A DNA stretch of 62,231 nucleotides from DATBGZ01 sp036557785 (GCA_036557785.1 DATBGZ010000069.1:1-62231); one strand, 5' to 3'. Positions 1 through 8,695 are shown, counted from the stretch's first letter. Program-made: numbers and translations. The notes: generated by a model from the sequence alone, not told the origin.

Positions 1-342
1 GGTTCGCTGACCATCATCGCCAACGCGTTGGTGGAGACCGGTTCCATGATGGACACGGTCATCTTCGAGGAGTTCAAGGGCACGGGTAACGCCGAGCTCA
101 AGCTCGACCGCAAGATCGCCGACAAGCGGGTCTTCCCGGCCATCGACATCGACCCCTCGGGCACCCGCAAGGAGGAGATCCTGCTCGCGCCCGATGAGTA
201 CGCGATCATCATCAAGTTGCGCAAGGTGCTCCACTCGCTGGAGTCCCAGGCGGCCCTGGATCTGCTGCTCGACAAGCTCAAGCAGACCCGGACCAATGTG
301 GACTTCCTCATGCAGATCGCCAAGACCACGCCGGGCGACTAG
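1..342 (+). CDS. rho: Transcription termination factor Rho, C-terminal end (partial)
   Basis: The gene enters from the left edge already in frame, and only the last 113 codons are visible. The segment contains the highly conserved Rho C-terminal stretch: the secondary-channel region with GSMMDTVIFEEFKGTGN, followed by ELKLDRKIADKRVFPAIDI and a C-terminal helix pair. Rho is the hexameric ATP-dependent RNA helicase that ends transcription of untranslated RNA. Its position just before rpmE and prfA matches the usual actinobacterial order rho-rpmE-prfA-prmC. The N-terminal domain and the P-loop lie outside the window, so nothing can be said about them. Confidence 0.97.
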   Translation, partial: GSLTIIANALVETGSMMDTVIFEEFKGTGNAELKLDRKIADKRVFPAIDIDPSGTRKEEILLAPDEYAIIIKLRKVLHSLESQAALDLLLDKLKQTRTNVDFLMQIAKTTPGD

Positions 343-370
343 CCCCAGGGCCGCAGCGGGGGTGGTGGCC

Positions 371-394
371 GGCACACCGCACGTGACGTGTGCC
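371..394 (+). terminator. Small hairpin after rho
   Basis: GGCACAC at 371-377 and GTGTGCC at 388-394 form a perfect 7-bp inverted repeat with a 10-nt loop, 29 nt after the rho stop codon. No T-run follows, so termination is only suggested. The next gene has its own Shine-Dalgarno sequence downstream. Confidence 0.3.
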
Positions 395-423
395 ACGATC
401 ATCAGGCTTCCCAAGGAGACCTG

Positions 424-1890
424 ATGTCCGACAGCCCCACCCCCCAGGCCGGCAGCGCGGCCGCATCCCTCGTCGACCCGGCCGTACCCGCTCCCGCGGC
501 ACAGCCGGACCCGGCACAGCCGGCCCCGGCACGGGCGCGCGGCCGGGAGAGCTGGGTCGACGTGATCGCCCACCTCGTCGCCGCCGTGAGCATCGGCTCG
601 GTCGCGCCGTTCCTCGTGCTCTTCGCCGCACCGGCGTACGAGTTCGGGGTGGCGCCGGACGGGTTCGAGCTGGCCGACCTCGCGGCCGAGCTGGTCGCGT
701 TGGCCTGCATCAGCCTCGCCCTGATCGCGCAGCTGCGCCCCTTCGCTTGGCTCGTCGCCGCCGTCGGGCTGCTCGGCTTCGCCGGGCTCTACTTCCAGGG
801 CGACGCCCTCGACGGGCAGACGCTGACCATCCTGCTGGTCGTGGTCATCTCCCTGCAGTTCGCCGGAGCGCTGCTCGCCTTCGCACGCGCTGCTGGGCGC
901 AGCCGGTGGGCGGTCGCGGTCGGGTTCGCGGCGGGCATCGCGGGTGGCCGTGACGCGGTGTCCCTGCTGGTCCGCTCGGTCCGGGAGACGTTCTTCGACA
1001 ACGGCCAGCACGGTGACGACGCGGTCTTCGCCGCGCTCGGCGTCCTCGTCGCCATCGCCGGTCTGGTGCTGCTCGTCCGCGGCGGCGTCCGTACGGCTGC
1101 GCCGTCGGTCTCCTGGCCGGCGGTGCACTGGTCGCTCGGCGCGGTGGCGGTCGCCGGCGTCGTCGCGGTCGTGCTCACGCGGGTGTGGGACAGCCGGCTG
1201 GACGCGATCACCCGTTCCTATATCGGCGGAATGAGCGACGACGATGCCCTGCGGCTGCAGACCTGGGATCAGCTCGCCCGGGTCGGCATCGCGGCGCTGA
1301 CCGCGGCGATCCTCGTGGTCGCCGCCCAGCGCTGGGGTGGGCCGGGCGTGGCCCGCTGGGTGCTCGTGTCCTTCGGCACCGCCCTGCTCGTGGCCGGCGT
1401 TCAGCTCTTCGTCCCGTACGCGCCCGGCTGGACGACCGCGCTACCCGCCGTGGCCGGAGCCGTCGTCGCGGCCGTGCTCGTGCGGTACTACGACCGGATC
1501 GTGCCGTGGGAGGCGCCGGGACTGGTGCTCGCGACCGGTCTGGTGGTCTTCGATGACCCCTCGTCGGCGGCGCTCGCCGTGGGCGCGTTCGGGTTCGGGC
1601 TCGCGGTCACGGCCGGTGCCCTGCGGCTCGCCGGTGCCACGAGGACCTCGACCAACCCGTCCGCCGATCAGCAGGGCTCCCCGGGTCAGGCCGCCGGGGG
1701 CCCGATCGGCATCGCCGTCGCGGCCGGGCTGGGTCTGGCCGCGTGGGTGCTCGGGCACCAGGTCGTGGTCCCCGCGGCCACGGACACGCGGCCCGATCTC
1801 GGCGGGGTGGACATCCTGACCTTCGGGGTGCTGCTCGCCGCCCTGGTATCGGTGGTCTTCTTCGTGCTCGAGCGTCGTCGGGTCCGCTGA
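424..1890 (+). CDS. Large polytopic membrane protein of unknown function
   Basis: A 488-residue protein. The ATG at 424 is preferred over an in-frame upstream start at 388 because AAGGAG at 414-419 sits just upstream of it. Residues 1-40 are Pro/Ala-rich and probably cytoplasmic. The rest is a series of roughly ten hydrophobic segments separated by short loops, followed by a short basic tail (ERRRVR). No enzymatic motif is recognisable. Its place between rho and rpmE is not part of the widespread core order, so it looks lineage-specific. A transporter or integral membrane scaffold are the obvious possibilities, but no function can be assigned. Confidence 0.8.
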   Translation: MSDSPTPQAGSAAASLVDPAVPAPAAQPDPAQPAPARARGRESWVDVIAHLVAAVSIGSVAPFLVLFAAPAYEFGVAPDGFELADLAAELVALACISLALIAQLRPFAWLVAAVGLLGFAGLYFQGDALDGQTLTILLVVVISLQFAGALLAFARAAGRSRWAVAVGFAAGIAGGRDAVSLLVRSVRETFFDNGQHGDDAVFAALGVLVAIAGLVLLVRGGVRTAAPSVSWPAVHWSLGAVAVAGVVAVVLTRVWDSRLDAITRSYIGGMSDDDALRLQTWDQLARVGIAALTAAILVVAAQRWGGPGVARWVLVSFGTALLVAGVQLFVPYAPGWTTALPAVAGAVVAAVLVRYYDRIVPWEAPGLVLATGLVVFDDPSSAALAVGAFGFGLAVTAGALRLAGATRTSTNPSADQQGSPGQAAGGPIGIAVAAGLGLAAWVLGHQVVVPAATDTRPDLGGVDILTFGVLLAALVSVVFFVLERRRVR

Positions 1891-1895
1891 CAGAT

Positions 1896-1921
1896 GGAAT
1901 GCTCCGGCGTGGCAGACTGTT
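1896..1921 (+). promoter_or_regulatory. Candidate SigR (disulfide-stress sigma factor) promoter of rpmE
   Basis: GGAAT at 1896-1900 and GTT at 1919-1921 are separated by exactly 18 nt, which is the consensus of the Streptomyces SigR / mycobacterial SigH promoter class. The site lies about 95 nt upstream of the rpmE start. From established knowledge, rpmE of Streptomyces coelicolor belongs to the SigR regulon. That is consistent with control of a zinc-cysteine ribosomal protein by thiol oxidation. Confidence 0.6.
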
Positions 1922-2014
1922 GAGGCATCCCAGGTACCGGTTCACGCCACGCTCGGCACCGGCCGAGACAGCGAACGTGGCGACCCGGCGACCGATCAGA
2001 GAGGACACCCAGGC

Positions 2015-2257
2015 ATGAAGCCGGACATCCACCCGCAGTACGACGTGACCCAGGTCACCTGTTCCTGCGGCAACACCTTCACCACGCGCAGCACATCGCG
2101 CAGCGGGCAGATCCACGTCGAGACGTGCAACGTCTGCCACCCCTTCTACACCGGAAAGCAGCGCGTGCTCGATACCGCTGGCCGGGTGGCCAAGTTCCAG
2201 CAGAAGTACGCCAACGTGGCGAAGCCTGCTGGCAAGAAGGCCCAGGGATCCAAGTAA
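2015..2257 (+). CDS. rpmE: 50S ribosomal protein L31, zinc-binding type
   Basis: An 80-residue protein of the large ribosomal subunit. Cys16, Cys18, Cys38 and Cys41 (CSC...CNVC) form the zinc-binding ribbon of the C+ type of L31, as opposed to the Cys-less paralogue made in zinc starvation. The N-terminus (MKPDIHPQY) and the HPFYTGKQ block are family-typical. The ATG at 2015 follows the purine-rich sequence AGAGAGGA. A GGAAT-N18-GTT promoter lies upstream and a strong hairpin downstream, so the gene is probably its own transcription unit as well as part of the rho-prfA series. Confidence 0.97.
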   Translation: MKPDIHPQYDVTQVTCSCGNTFTTRSTSRSGQIHVETCNVCHPFYTGKQRVLDTAGRVAKFQQKYANVAKPAGKKAQGSK

Positions 2258-2265
2258 CTCAATTT

Positions 2266-2303
2266 GCGGCGTCCCCCTGACCCTTCGGTCGGGTGGGCGC
2301 CGC
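2266..2303 (+). terminator. Strong GC-rich hairpin after rpmE
   Basis: GCGGCG at 2266-2271 pairs with CGCCGC at 2298-2303. The intervening arms continue to pair with one C-T mismatch and G-T wobbles up to a CTTC loop, giving a stem of about 17 bp. The T-containing stretch TTCGTTTGT follows at 2304-2312. It ends 39 nt before the prfA start, so it may terminate the stress-induced rpmE transcript or attenuate read-through into prfA. Confidence 0.65.
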
Positions 2304-2342
2304 TTCGTTTGTGCATCTGTCGATCTACTGGAGGCGAAGACC

Positions 2343-3431
<1,089 letters not shown>

Positions 3432-3476
3432 GCCCGGCCAGGTTCGGGCGCCCGGCGTGACCGAGGTCTCCCTGAT

Positions 3477-3498
3477 CCGGGCGCTTCGGCCCGCCCGG
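3477..3498 (+). terminator. Hairpin after prfA
   Basis: CCGGGCG at 3477-3483 and CGCCCGG at 3492-3498 form a perfect 7-bp stem around an 8-nt loop, 45 nt after the prfA stop. There is no clear T-run, so it may be a processing or weak termination site. Confidence 0.35.
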
Positions 3499-3603
3499 TA
3501 CTGGACTTCACCGGACAGAATTGACGCCGGCTTCATGACCCGGTAACAACCGGCGGGCACGCTGGCGAGCGGTGGGCATGGCGGGCATGGTTTGGAGAGC
3601 GAG

Positions 3604-3825
3604 ATGGCCAGTGGTATGCGGCGTGCGCCCGCACCCTTCGACCTGACCGCGCCTGGTCGGGCGGTACTGCGCGAGTCGGTGCGGCTGCTGCAGCGGGTGC
3701 TCGGCGAACAGCGCATGGGCGACGCCGAGGCCAACGCCCGGTCGGCGATGCGGGCCGACCGCGAGCGGGCGCTGGCCCGCGCCGAGGTCGCCCGGATGCT
3801 CGATGCCGCGCGCCGCACGGGCTGA
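3604..3825 (+). CDS. Small charged helical protein of unknown function
   Basis: A predicted 73-residue protein. ATG 3604 is preferred because GGAGAG at 3594-3599 precedes it; an in-frame TTG at 3592 is possible. After about 20 residues the sequence becomes strongly charged and Ala/Arg-rich (REsvrLLQRVLGEQRMGDAEANARSAMRADRERALARAEVARML in outline), with heptad-like spacing, which suggests one or two amphipathic helices. No family is recognised. Coding potential is supported by typical high-GC third positions and by its placement between prfA and prmC with little free space. It could be a lineage-specific small protein. Confidence 0.5.
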   Translation: MASGMRRAPAPFDLTAPGRAVLRESVRLLQRVLGEQRMGDAEANARSAMRADRERALARAEVARMLDAARRTG

Positions 3826-3877
3826 GGCTGCGCGCGCTCGTTTGTGAGCGGGTCGAACCGCGGGCCACGATAGCGGG

Positions 3878-4768
3878 GTGCGACTGGCCCGGTTGTTGGC
3901 ACAGGCGACCGCGACGCTGGCGGCCGCGCATGTCGCCTCCCCTCGCGCCGACGCCGAGTTGCTCGCCGCGCACGTGCTGGGCATCGCCCGGGGTCGGCTG
4001 GCCACGGCGCCCGATCCCGACCGCACCCAGGAGAAGGCGTACCGGGACCTCGTGGCCCGGCGAGCGGCGCGCGAGCCGTTGCAGCACCTGACCGGCGTCG
4101 CCCCCTTCCGGTACGAACTGCTGCGGGTCGGGCCGGGGGTCTTCATCCCTCGCCCGGAGACCGAGCAGCTCGTCATGTGGGGCCTGTCCTGGCTTCGCGC
4201 GAACGACATCGCCCAGCCCCGCGTGGTCGACCTCTGTGCCGGGTCGGGCGCGATCGCGATCGCGGTCGCGGCGGAGAAGCCCGGCGCGACGATCGTCGCC
4301 GTCGAGGCCTCTGCCCAGGCCCTGCCGTGGCTGCGCCACAACGCCGAGGCTGGCCGATACGCCACGGGCAGCCGGGTCCTCGTGGTCGCCGGCGACGCGA
4401 CCGACCCCGGGGCGCTCGCGGACCTGGACGGCACGGTCGACCTCGTCCTGACGAACCCGCCGTACGTACCACTGGTTGCCCGCCCCGCGCTGCCCCCCGA
4501 GGTCACCGACCACGACCCGGCCGACGCGCTCTTCGCCGGCGAGGATGGCCTCGCGGTGATCCGCCCGCTGATCGGTCGCATCGCGACGCTGCTGCGCCCC
4601 GGCGGCGCCTTCGCGATCGAGCACGACGAGACCCACGTGCATGTCGTGCCCTCGCTCGTCGTCGCCGATGGCCGCTTTGAGCAGGTCGAGGCGCACCTCG
4701 ACCTCACGCGCCGCCCGCGTTTCACGACCGCCGTTAGGGTCGGTGCGCCGTCGCGGGTGGCAGACTGA
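3878..4768 (+). CDS. prmC: Peptide chain release factor N5-glutamine methyltransferase
   Basis: A 296-residue SAM-dependent methyltransferase of the HemK/PrmC family that methylates the GGQ glutamine of release factors. The N-terminal helical substrate-binding domain is followed by a Rossmann fold with VVDLCAGSGAIAIAVA as motif I. The diagnostic NPPY motif is at residues 193-196. The GTG start at 3878 fits the family's N-terminus. The gene follows the release factor gene and precedes the tRNA-modification gene tsaC, as in other Actinobacteria. Confidence 0.96.
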   Translation: MRLARLLAQATATLAAAHVASPRADAELLAAHVLGIARGRLATAPDPDRTQEKAYRDLVARRAAREPLQHLTGVAPFRYELLRVGPGVFIPRPETEQLVMWGLSWLRANDIAQPRVVDLCAGSGAIAIAVAAEKPGATIVAVEASAQALPWLRHNAEAGRYATGSRVLVVAGDATDPGALADLDGTVDLVLTNPPYVPLVARPALPPEVTDHDPADALFAGEDGLAVIRPLIGRIATLLRPGGAFAIEHDETHVHVVPSLVVADGRFEQVEAHLDLTRRPRFTTAVRVGAPSRVAD

Positions 4769-4776
4769 GCCGCGTG

Positions 4777-5451
4777 ATGCTCTACGACTGCCGGACCGTG
4801 GCCGAGCGCGACTGGGGACTGCACGCCGCGATCGAGGCGATCTCCCGGGGCGAGCTCGTCGTCCTGCCGACCGACACCGTCTATGGGATCGCCGCCGACG
4901 CGTTCAAGCCATGGGCGGTCACCGCTCTGCTCAACGCCAAGGGCCGGGGCCGGCACATGCCGCCGCCGGTGCTCGTGGGCTCCCGCTCGGTGCTGGACGG
5001 GCTCGTGCACCAGCTACCCACCGAGGCTCGGGATCTGGTCGAAGCGTTCTGGCCCGGCGCGCTGACCATCGTGGTCGAGCAGGCGCCGACGCTGCAGTGG
5101 GACCTGGGCGACACCTACGGCACGGTCGCGGTACGGATGCCGCTGCACCCGGTCGCGCTCGAGGTGCTCGCGCACACCGGCCCACTCGCGGTCTCCAGCG
5201 CCAACCGGACCGGCTCCCCGCCGGCGCTGACCGCGCACGCGGCGCGGGAGCAGCTCGGCTACGACGTGAGCACCTACCTGGAGGCCGGCCCGTGCCCAGA
5301 CCCCGTGCCATCGACTATCGTCGACTGCACCGGGTCGGTGCCGCGGGTCCTGCGCGACGGCGCGATCCCGTTCGAGAAGCTGCGCGACGTGGTGCCGTCG
5401 ATGGAGCCGGCCGCGAACGCGCGCGCCGAGGCCCATCTGCCCGAGGCGTGA
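4777..5451 (+). CDS. tsaC: L-threonylcarbamoyladenylate synthase (Sua5/YciO/YrdC family)
   Basis: A 224-residue enzyme that makes threonylcarbamoyl-AMP from threonine, bicarbonate and ATP for the t6A37 modification of ANN-decoding tRNAs. The YrdC-type fold is recognisable from GELVVLPTDTVYGIAADAF near residues 27-45, the KGR loop, and AVSSANRTGSPP near residue 145. The protein stops after the catalytic domain, so it is the short TsaC form without the Sua5 extension. A GTG immediately upstream (4774) is an alternative start. It starts a few nucleotides after the prmC stop, suggesting co-transcription. Confidence 0.95.
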   Translation: MLYDCRTVAERDWGLHAAIEAISRGELVVLPTDTVYGIAADAFKPWAVTALLNAKGRGRHMPPPVLVGSRSVLDGLVHQLPTEARDLVEAFWPGALTIVVEQAPTLQWDLGDTYGTVAVRMPLHPVALEVLAHTGPLAVSSANRTGSPPALTAHAAREQLGYDVSTYLEAGPCPDPVPSTIVDCTGSVPRVLRDGAIPFEKLRDVVPSMEPAANARAEAHLPEA

Positions 5452-5464
5452 CGCGGGCGTAGTC

Positions 5465-6073
5465 ATGTCGGTATTCACGATCCTGCATGTATGCGTGGGC
5501 AACATCCGCCGCTCGCCGATGGCGGAACGCCTGCTCGTCGCGGCCTTGCGCTCGCATGTGGGCGACCGGGTCGACGAGCTGTACCGCAGTCATGGCGCGG
5601 GCACCGGCACCTGGCACGTCGGCGAGGCGATGCAGGTTCGCGCGGCGGTCGAGGTCCGCCAGCGCGGCGGCGACCCGAGTGGCTTCGCGGCCCGCCACCT
5701 GACCGCCGATCTCATCGACGAGTCCGACCTGGTGCTCTGCGCGACGCGCGAGCAGGTGGCGCGGGTGCTCGAGCTGCGGCCGACGGCCCGTGGCCGTTGC
5801 TATGTGCTCGGTGAGTTGGGGCGGTTGCTGACCTCGGTCGCGGCAGACCCGGCGGGCACGCCAGCGGATCCGGCGACCGCCCACGAACGAGGCGTCGCGC
5901 TCGTGGCGGCGCTGGACGCGGTGCGCGCCGGAGAGCTGCCCTGGTCGGATGACGACCTCGACGACCCGTACGGCCAGCCGCAGCGGGAGTACGCCCGCGC
6001 AGCCGACACGATCGAAGCGACGGTCATCCCGTTGGCAGCCGCGCTGGTCGGTCGGTACGCTGCGGCGCGATGA
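5465..6073 (+). CDS. Low-molecular-weight protein-tyrosine phosphatase family protein
   Basis: A 202-residue protein, longer than the usual 150-165. The P-loop CVGNIRRSP begins at Cys10 (nucleophile) and has Arg16 and Ser17 in the C(X)5RS signature. A DDPYGQP segment near residue 163 provides the aspartate of the acid loop. The residue after Ile, normally a second cysteine (GNICRS) that protects the nucleophile from oxidation, is Arg15 here. Members remove phosphate from tyrosine or arginine residues, often on proteins controlling polysaccharide export. In Streptomyces a related gene occupies the same place between the tsaC and atp genes. Confidence 0.88.
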   Translation: MSVFTILHVCVGNIRRSPMAERLLVAALRSHVGDRVDELYRSHGAGTGTWHVGEAMQVRAAVEVRQRGGDPSGFAARHLTADLIDESDLVLCATREQVARVLELRPTARGRCYVLGELGRLLTSVAADPAGTPADPATAHERGVALVAALDAVRAGELPWSDDDLDDPYGQPQREYARAADTIEATVIPLAAALVGRYAAAR

Positions 6074-6409
6074 ACGACGCGCCACCAAAGAGTGGGTCGC
6101 GTCACCATGAGTAAGAACCGCGCCGCGTTTGCGTGATCGAAACTGACGGAATCCTGTAAGTTTCGCGTCCGTATGGACAGACGCCCCGCCACGCGGAGTA
6201 GCGTGACGCTTTCCGGTACACCCTGGACGACCTGCCGTGAGTTGCCCACCTGAGGCACGCACGGGGCTGGTTGCTGGCATCATCCGTCCGGCTGATATGG
6301 TTTGCCCGTCGCTGTCGAGGAGTTGTTCGGCAGACGGCGATTCCGCCTCTCGGCCCGAAGGAGCGTGCGAGTGTGTAACGTCCGCGTACGAGCGCAGAGG
6401 ACCAGCTAA
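6074..6409 (+). other. 336-nt non-coding leader upstream of the atp operon
   Basis: No convincing gene was found on either strand. The stretch contains a possible vegetative promoter at 6271-6299 (listed separately). It also has a GGAAT-N18-GTA arrangement at 6148-6173, which resembles a SigR site but has GTA instead of GTT. The 3' end holds AGAGG at 6396-6400, which may serve as the ribosome-binding site of the first small atp gene. Confidence 0.6.
6271..6299 (+). promoter_or_regulatory. Possible housekeeping promoter of the atp operon
   Basis: TTGCTG at 6271-6276 and GATATG at 6294-6299 are 17 nt apart, a plausible -35/-10 pair for the main sigma factor. This would give a leader of about 100 nt before the first atp gene. 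The -10 element deviates from TANNNT, so this is a candidate only. Confidence 0.35.
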
Positions 6410-6634
6410 CTGGCCAGCGACCGGCAGACTCCCGGTGGCGCCCCGGGCTGGCTGAGCCTGGTCGGTATGGGTGGCATTTGTGCGCTGCTCCTGGTCGGCC
6501 CGATGGTCCTGGGCTGGGTCGTCGACACGCATCTGCAGACGCTGCCGGTCTTCACACTGATCGGCCTGTTGGTGGGCATCCTCGCGGCCGCCCGCTATAC
6601 ATACGTCGCATTCCGTCGATTCTTACGAGACTGA
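6410..6634 (+). CDS. AtpZ/AtpI-family small membrane protein with apparent CTG start
   Basis: A short reading frame ends with a TGA at 6632-6634 and encodes about 74 residues (beginning ASDRQTPGGAPGWLSLVG). There are two hydrophobic segments: GMGGICALLLVGPMVLGWVV, and PVFTLIGLLVGILAAARYTY before a basic tail FRRFLRD. This architecture matches the small AtpZ-like protein that precedes atpI in many Actinobacteria and is proposed to help c-ring assembly or Mg2+ supply. The only start before the first transmembrane segment is CTG 6410, directly after an in-frame TAA and about 10 nt from AGAGG. The next ATG lies inside the protein, 15 codons on. The 16-nt gap to atpI supports co-transcription. Confidence 0.7.
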   Translation: MASDRQTPGGAPGWLSLVGMGGICALLLVGPMVLGWVVDTHLQTLPVFTLIGLLVGILAAARYTYVAFRRFLRD

Positions 6635-6650
6635 CTGGAGACCTCAGGTC

Positions 6651-7052
6651 GTGCAAACAGCTCCAACCGTCCCCGAGGTGGCGAAGGGCAACCTGCGCCG
6701 GTCGATCTTCATGGCGTCCGGCATGGGTATCGCCGCGGTGGTGGTGGCCGGGCTTCTCGGCCACGTCCTGGCTGGCCTGTTCGTGTGCGCCGGCCTCGGT
6801 TTGGGCGCACTGAACACCCGGATGGTCCAGCGCGCCGTCGTGCGCTACGCGGCGAGTGAGGCGCCGAACAAGAAGGGTCGGTTCGCGTGGTCGGTCCTCG
6901 GCCGCCTCGCGCTGATCACCGTGGTCGCGGTCGGGATGGCGGTCCTGGTGCGTCCCGACGGGGTCTGGGTCTTCGCCGGCCTCGCCTTCTTCCAGCTGCT
7001 CCTGCTCGGTGGTTCGTCCGTGACCGTGTACAAGCAACTCATGAACCCATGA
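6651..7052 (+). CDS. atpI: ATP synthase assembly protein I (AtpI-like)
   Basis: A 133-residue membrane protein with about four hydrophobic segments (MGIAAVVVAGLLGHVLAGLFV, AGLGLGAL, LALITVVAVGMAVLV, VFAGLAFFQLLLLG). Family members assist assembly of the c-ring into the F0 sector. The GTG start at 6651 follows the CTGGAGACC ribosome-binding region. The stop codon overlaps the atpB start by 4 nt (ATGA at 7049), so the two genes are translationally coupled. Confidence 0.88.
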   Translation: MQTAPTVPEVAKGNLRRSIFMASGMGIAAVVVAGLLGHVLAGLFVCAGLGLGALNTRMVQRAVVRYAASEAPNKKGRFAWSVLGRLALITVVAVGMAVLVRPDGVWVFAGLAFFQLLLLGGSSVTVYKQLMNP

Positions 7053-7780
7053 GCACCACGACCGTCGCGGTGGGCGAGATCGACATCGGCCACCACATCA
7101 CCGTCGTCATCTTCGGCCTGACGTTCAACGTTGACACGATCCTCTCGACCGTGGTCGCGGGCGCGATCGTGATCGGCCTTGGCCTACTCGTGAGCAGGAA
7201 GATCTCCGCGCGGACGCCGAACCGCGTCCAGCTCGTGTTCGAGACCGTGACCACCGCGGTGCGCAACCAGGTGGAGAGCACGATGGGGATCCAGACCGCG
7301 CCGTTCGTGGTGCCGCTCGCGATCGCCCTCTTCATGTTCATCCTGATCGCGAACTGGCTGGCGATCATCCCGACCGGGCACAATCCCGAGTACCTGCCGC
7401 CGCCGGCGTCCGACGTGAACCTCGCCTATGCCCTGGCCCTGCTCGTCATCGTCTGGATGCACGTGACCGGGGTACGCAAGAAGGGCTTCCGGGCGTACTA
7501 CCACCACCTGGCCCAGCCGAGCTGGTTGCTCTTCCCGATCAACCTGGTCGAGGAGATCGCTCGCCCGATCACCTTGTCGCTGCGGCTCTTCGGCAACATA
7601 TTCTCCGGTGTGATCATGCTTTCGCTGATCGCGCTCTTCCCCGCCTACATCCTGTGGGCGCCCAACGTTATATGGAAGCTGTTCGATCTTTTCATCGGCT
7701 TGATCCAGGCGTTCATCTTCGCACTGCTGACCATCTTGTACTTCGGCTCCGTAGCACCGTCGGAGGACGAAGCACACTGA
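7049..7780 (+). CDS. atpB: F0F1 ATP synthase subunit a
   Basis: A 243-residue membrane protein forming the two proton half-channels next to the c-ring. Five or six transmembrane segments are visible. The essential arginine lies in LSLRLFGNIFSG, and the last helices contain the conserved polar residues of the family (GLIQAFIFALLTILYFG). ATG 7049 overlaps the atpI stop. The length is slightly below the actinobacterial norm of about 250-270 because the N-terminus is short. Confidence 0.97.
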   Translation: MSTTTVAVGEIDIGHHITVVIFGLTFNVDTILSTVVAGAIVIGLGLLVSRKISARTPNRVQLVFETVTTAVRNQVESTMGIQTAPFVVPLAIALFMFILIANWLAIIPTGHNPEYLPPPASDVNLAYALALLVIVWMHVTGVRKKGFRAYYHHLAQPSWLLFPINLVEEIARPITLSLRLFGNIFSGVIMLSLIALFPAYILWAPNVIWKLFDLFIGLIQAFIFALLTILYFGSVAPSEDEAH

Positions 7781-7875
7781 CCCGGCCCGTAAGGCCGCGA
7801 ACCATCTGCGGGCCGACCCACCGTCGACCTGTGACTGCCCAGCACGCGGGCAACACCAGTGAATTGAGGAGAGAA

Positions 7876-8136
7876 ATGGCTAACACAACGGAGCAGGCCA
7901 TCGAACTCGCGGGCGCGTTCGTCGGCGGTGGCCTGGCGCTCGGTGGCGGCGCCATCGGCGCAGCAGTCGGTGATGGTCTCGCGGGCAGCGCGACGATCGC
8001 GGGTGTGGCCCGCCAGCCGGAAGCTCGGAGCCGGCTGTTTACCATCTTCTTCCTGACGGTCGGCCTGGTCGAGGCGATGTACTTCATCAACCTCGCGTTC
8101 ATGGCTCTGTTCGTCTTCGTACTCTCCAGCAGGTAA
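7876..8136 (+). CDS. atpE: F0F1 ATP synthase subunit c
   Basis: An 86-residue two-helix hairpin that multimerises into the rotor ring. Helix 1 has the Gly-rich packing motif GGGLALGGGAIGAAVGDG, the cytoplasmic loop has the conserved ARQPEA, and helix 2 carries the proton-binding Glu66 (GLVEAMYF). The ATG at 7876 is preceded by the strong Shine-Dalgarno GAGGAGAG, consistent with the high expression needed for the multicopy subunit. The 95-nt gap from atpB is the largest inside this part of the operon. Confidence 0.98.
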   Translation: MANTTEQAIELAGAFVGGGLALGGGAIGAAVGDGLAGSATIAGVARQPEARSRLFTIFFLTVGLVEAMYFINLAFMALFVFVLSSR

Positions 8137-8149
8137 GGAACCAGGCGTC

Positions 8150-8695
8150 ATGGCACCCACCGAGACCGTGCTCGCCGAGGGCAGCAACTTCCTCGTGCCC
8201 AATGCCACCTTCTTCGCGGAGCTCATCGCCTTCCTGATCATCCTGGCCATCCTGTGGCGCTACGTGCTTCCGCGGGTGACGCAGGCCCTGGACGAGCGGC
8301 AGCAGATCATCCGCACCCAGATGGAGGAGGCCGACGCGACAAAGGCCAAGCTCGCGGCGACCGAGGCCGACTACAAGGCACGGATGCAGGAGGCCGGCAC
8401 CTTGGCCGCCCAGATCCGCGACGAGGCGCGAACCGACGCCACCGCGATCCGCGATGAGATCCTCGCCAAGGCCCGGGAGGAGTCCGACCGGATCATCGCG
8501 GCCGGTCGCAGCCAGCTCGAGGCCGAGCGCGCCGCGGTCGTGCGTCAGCTTCGCAACGAGGTCGGCACCCTGGCCGTCGATCTTGCCGGCCGCATCGTGG
8601 GTGAGTCGCTGCAGGACGAGGCTCGCCAGCGCGGCACGATCGATCGGTTCATGAGCGAGATCAATGCCGGCGCACCGGCTCGGGGAGGCTCCTAA
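8150..8695 (+). CDS. atpF: F0F1 ATP synthase subunit b
   Basis: A 181-residue peripheral-stalk protein. It has one N-terminal membrane helix (FFAELIAFLIILAILWRYVLP, about residues 24-44), then a long charged coiled coil running to the C-terminus (ERQQIIRTQMEEADATKAKL and onward). Its stop codon is directly followed by the atpH start, so the two peripheral-stalk subunits are coupled. Unlike in mycobacteria, b and delta are encoded separately. Confidence 0.97.
   Translation: MAPTETVLAEGSNFLVPNATFFAELIAFLIILAILWRYVLPRVTQALDERQQIIRTQMEEADATKAKLAATEADYKARMQEAGTLAAQIRDEARTDATAIRDEILAKAREESDRIIAAGRSQLEAERAAVVRQLRNEVGTLAVDLAGRIVGESLQDEARQRGTIDRFMSEINAGAPARGGS

Noticed and set aside
6148..6173. Second SigR-like site, GGAAT-N18-GTA, upstream of the atp operon
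   Set aside because: The -10 core is GTA rather than GTT, and there is no prior reason to expect disulfide-stress control of atp genes. Noted only in the leader description.
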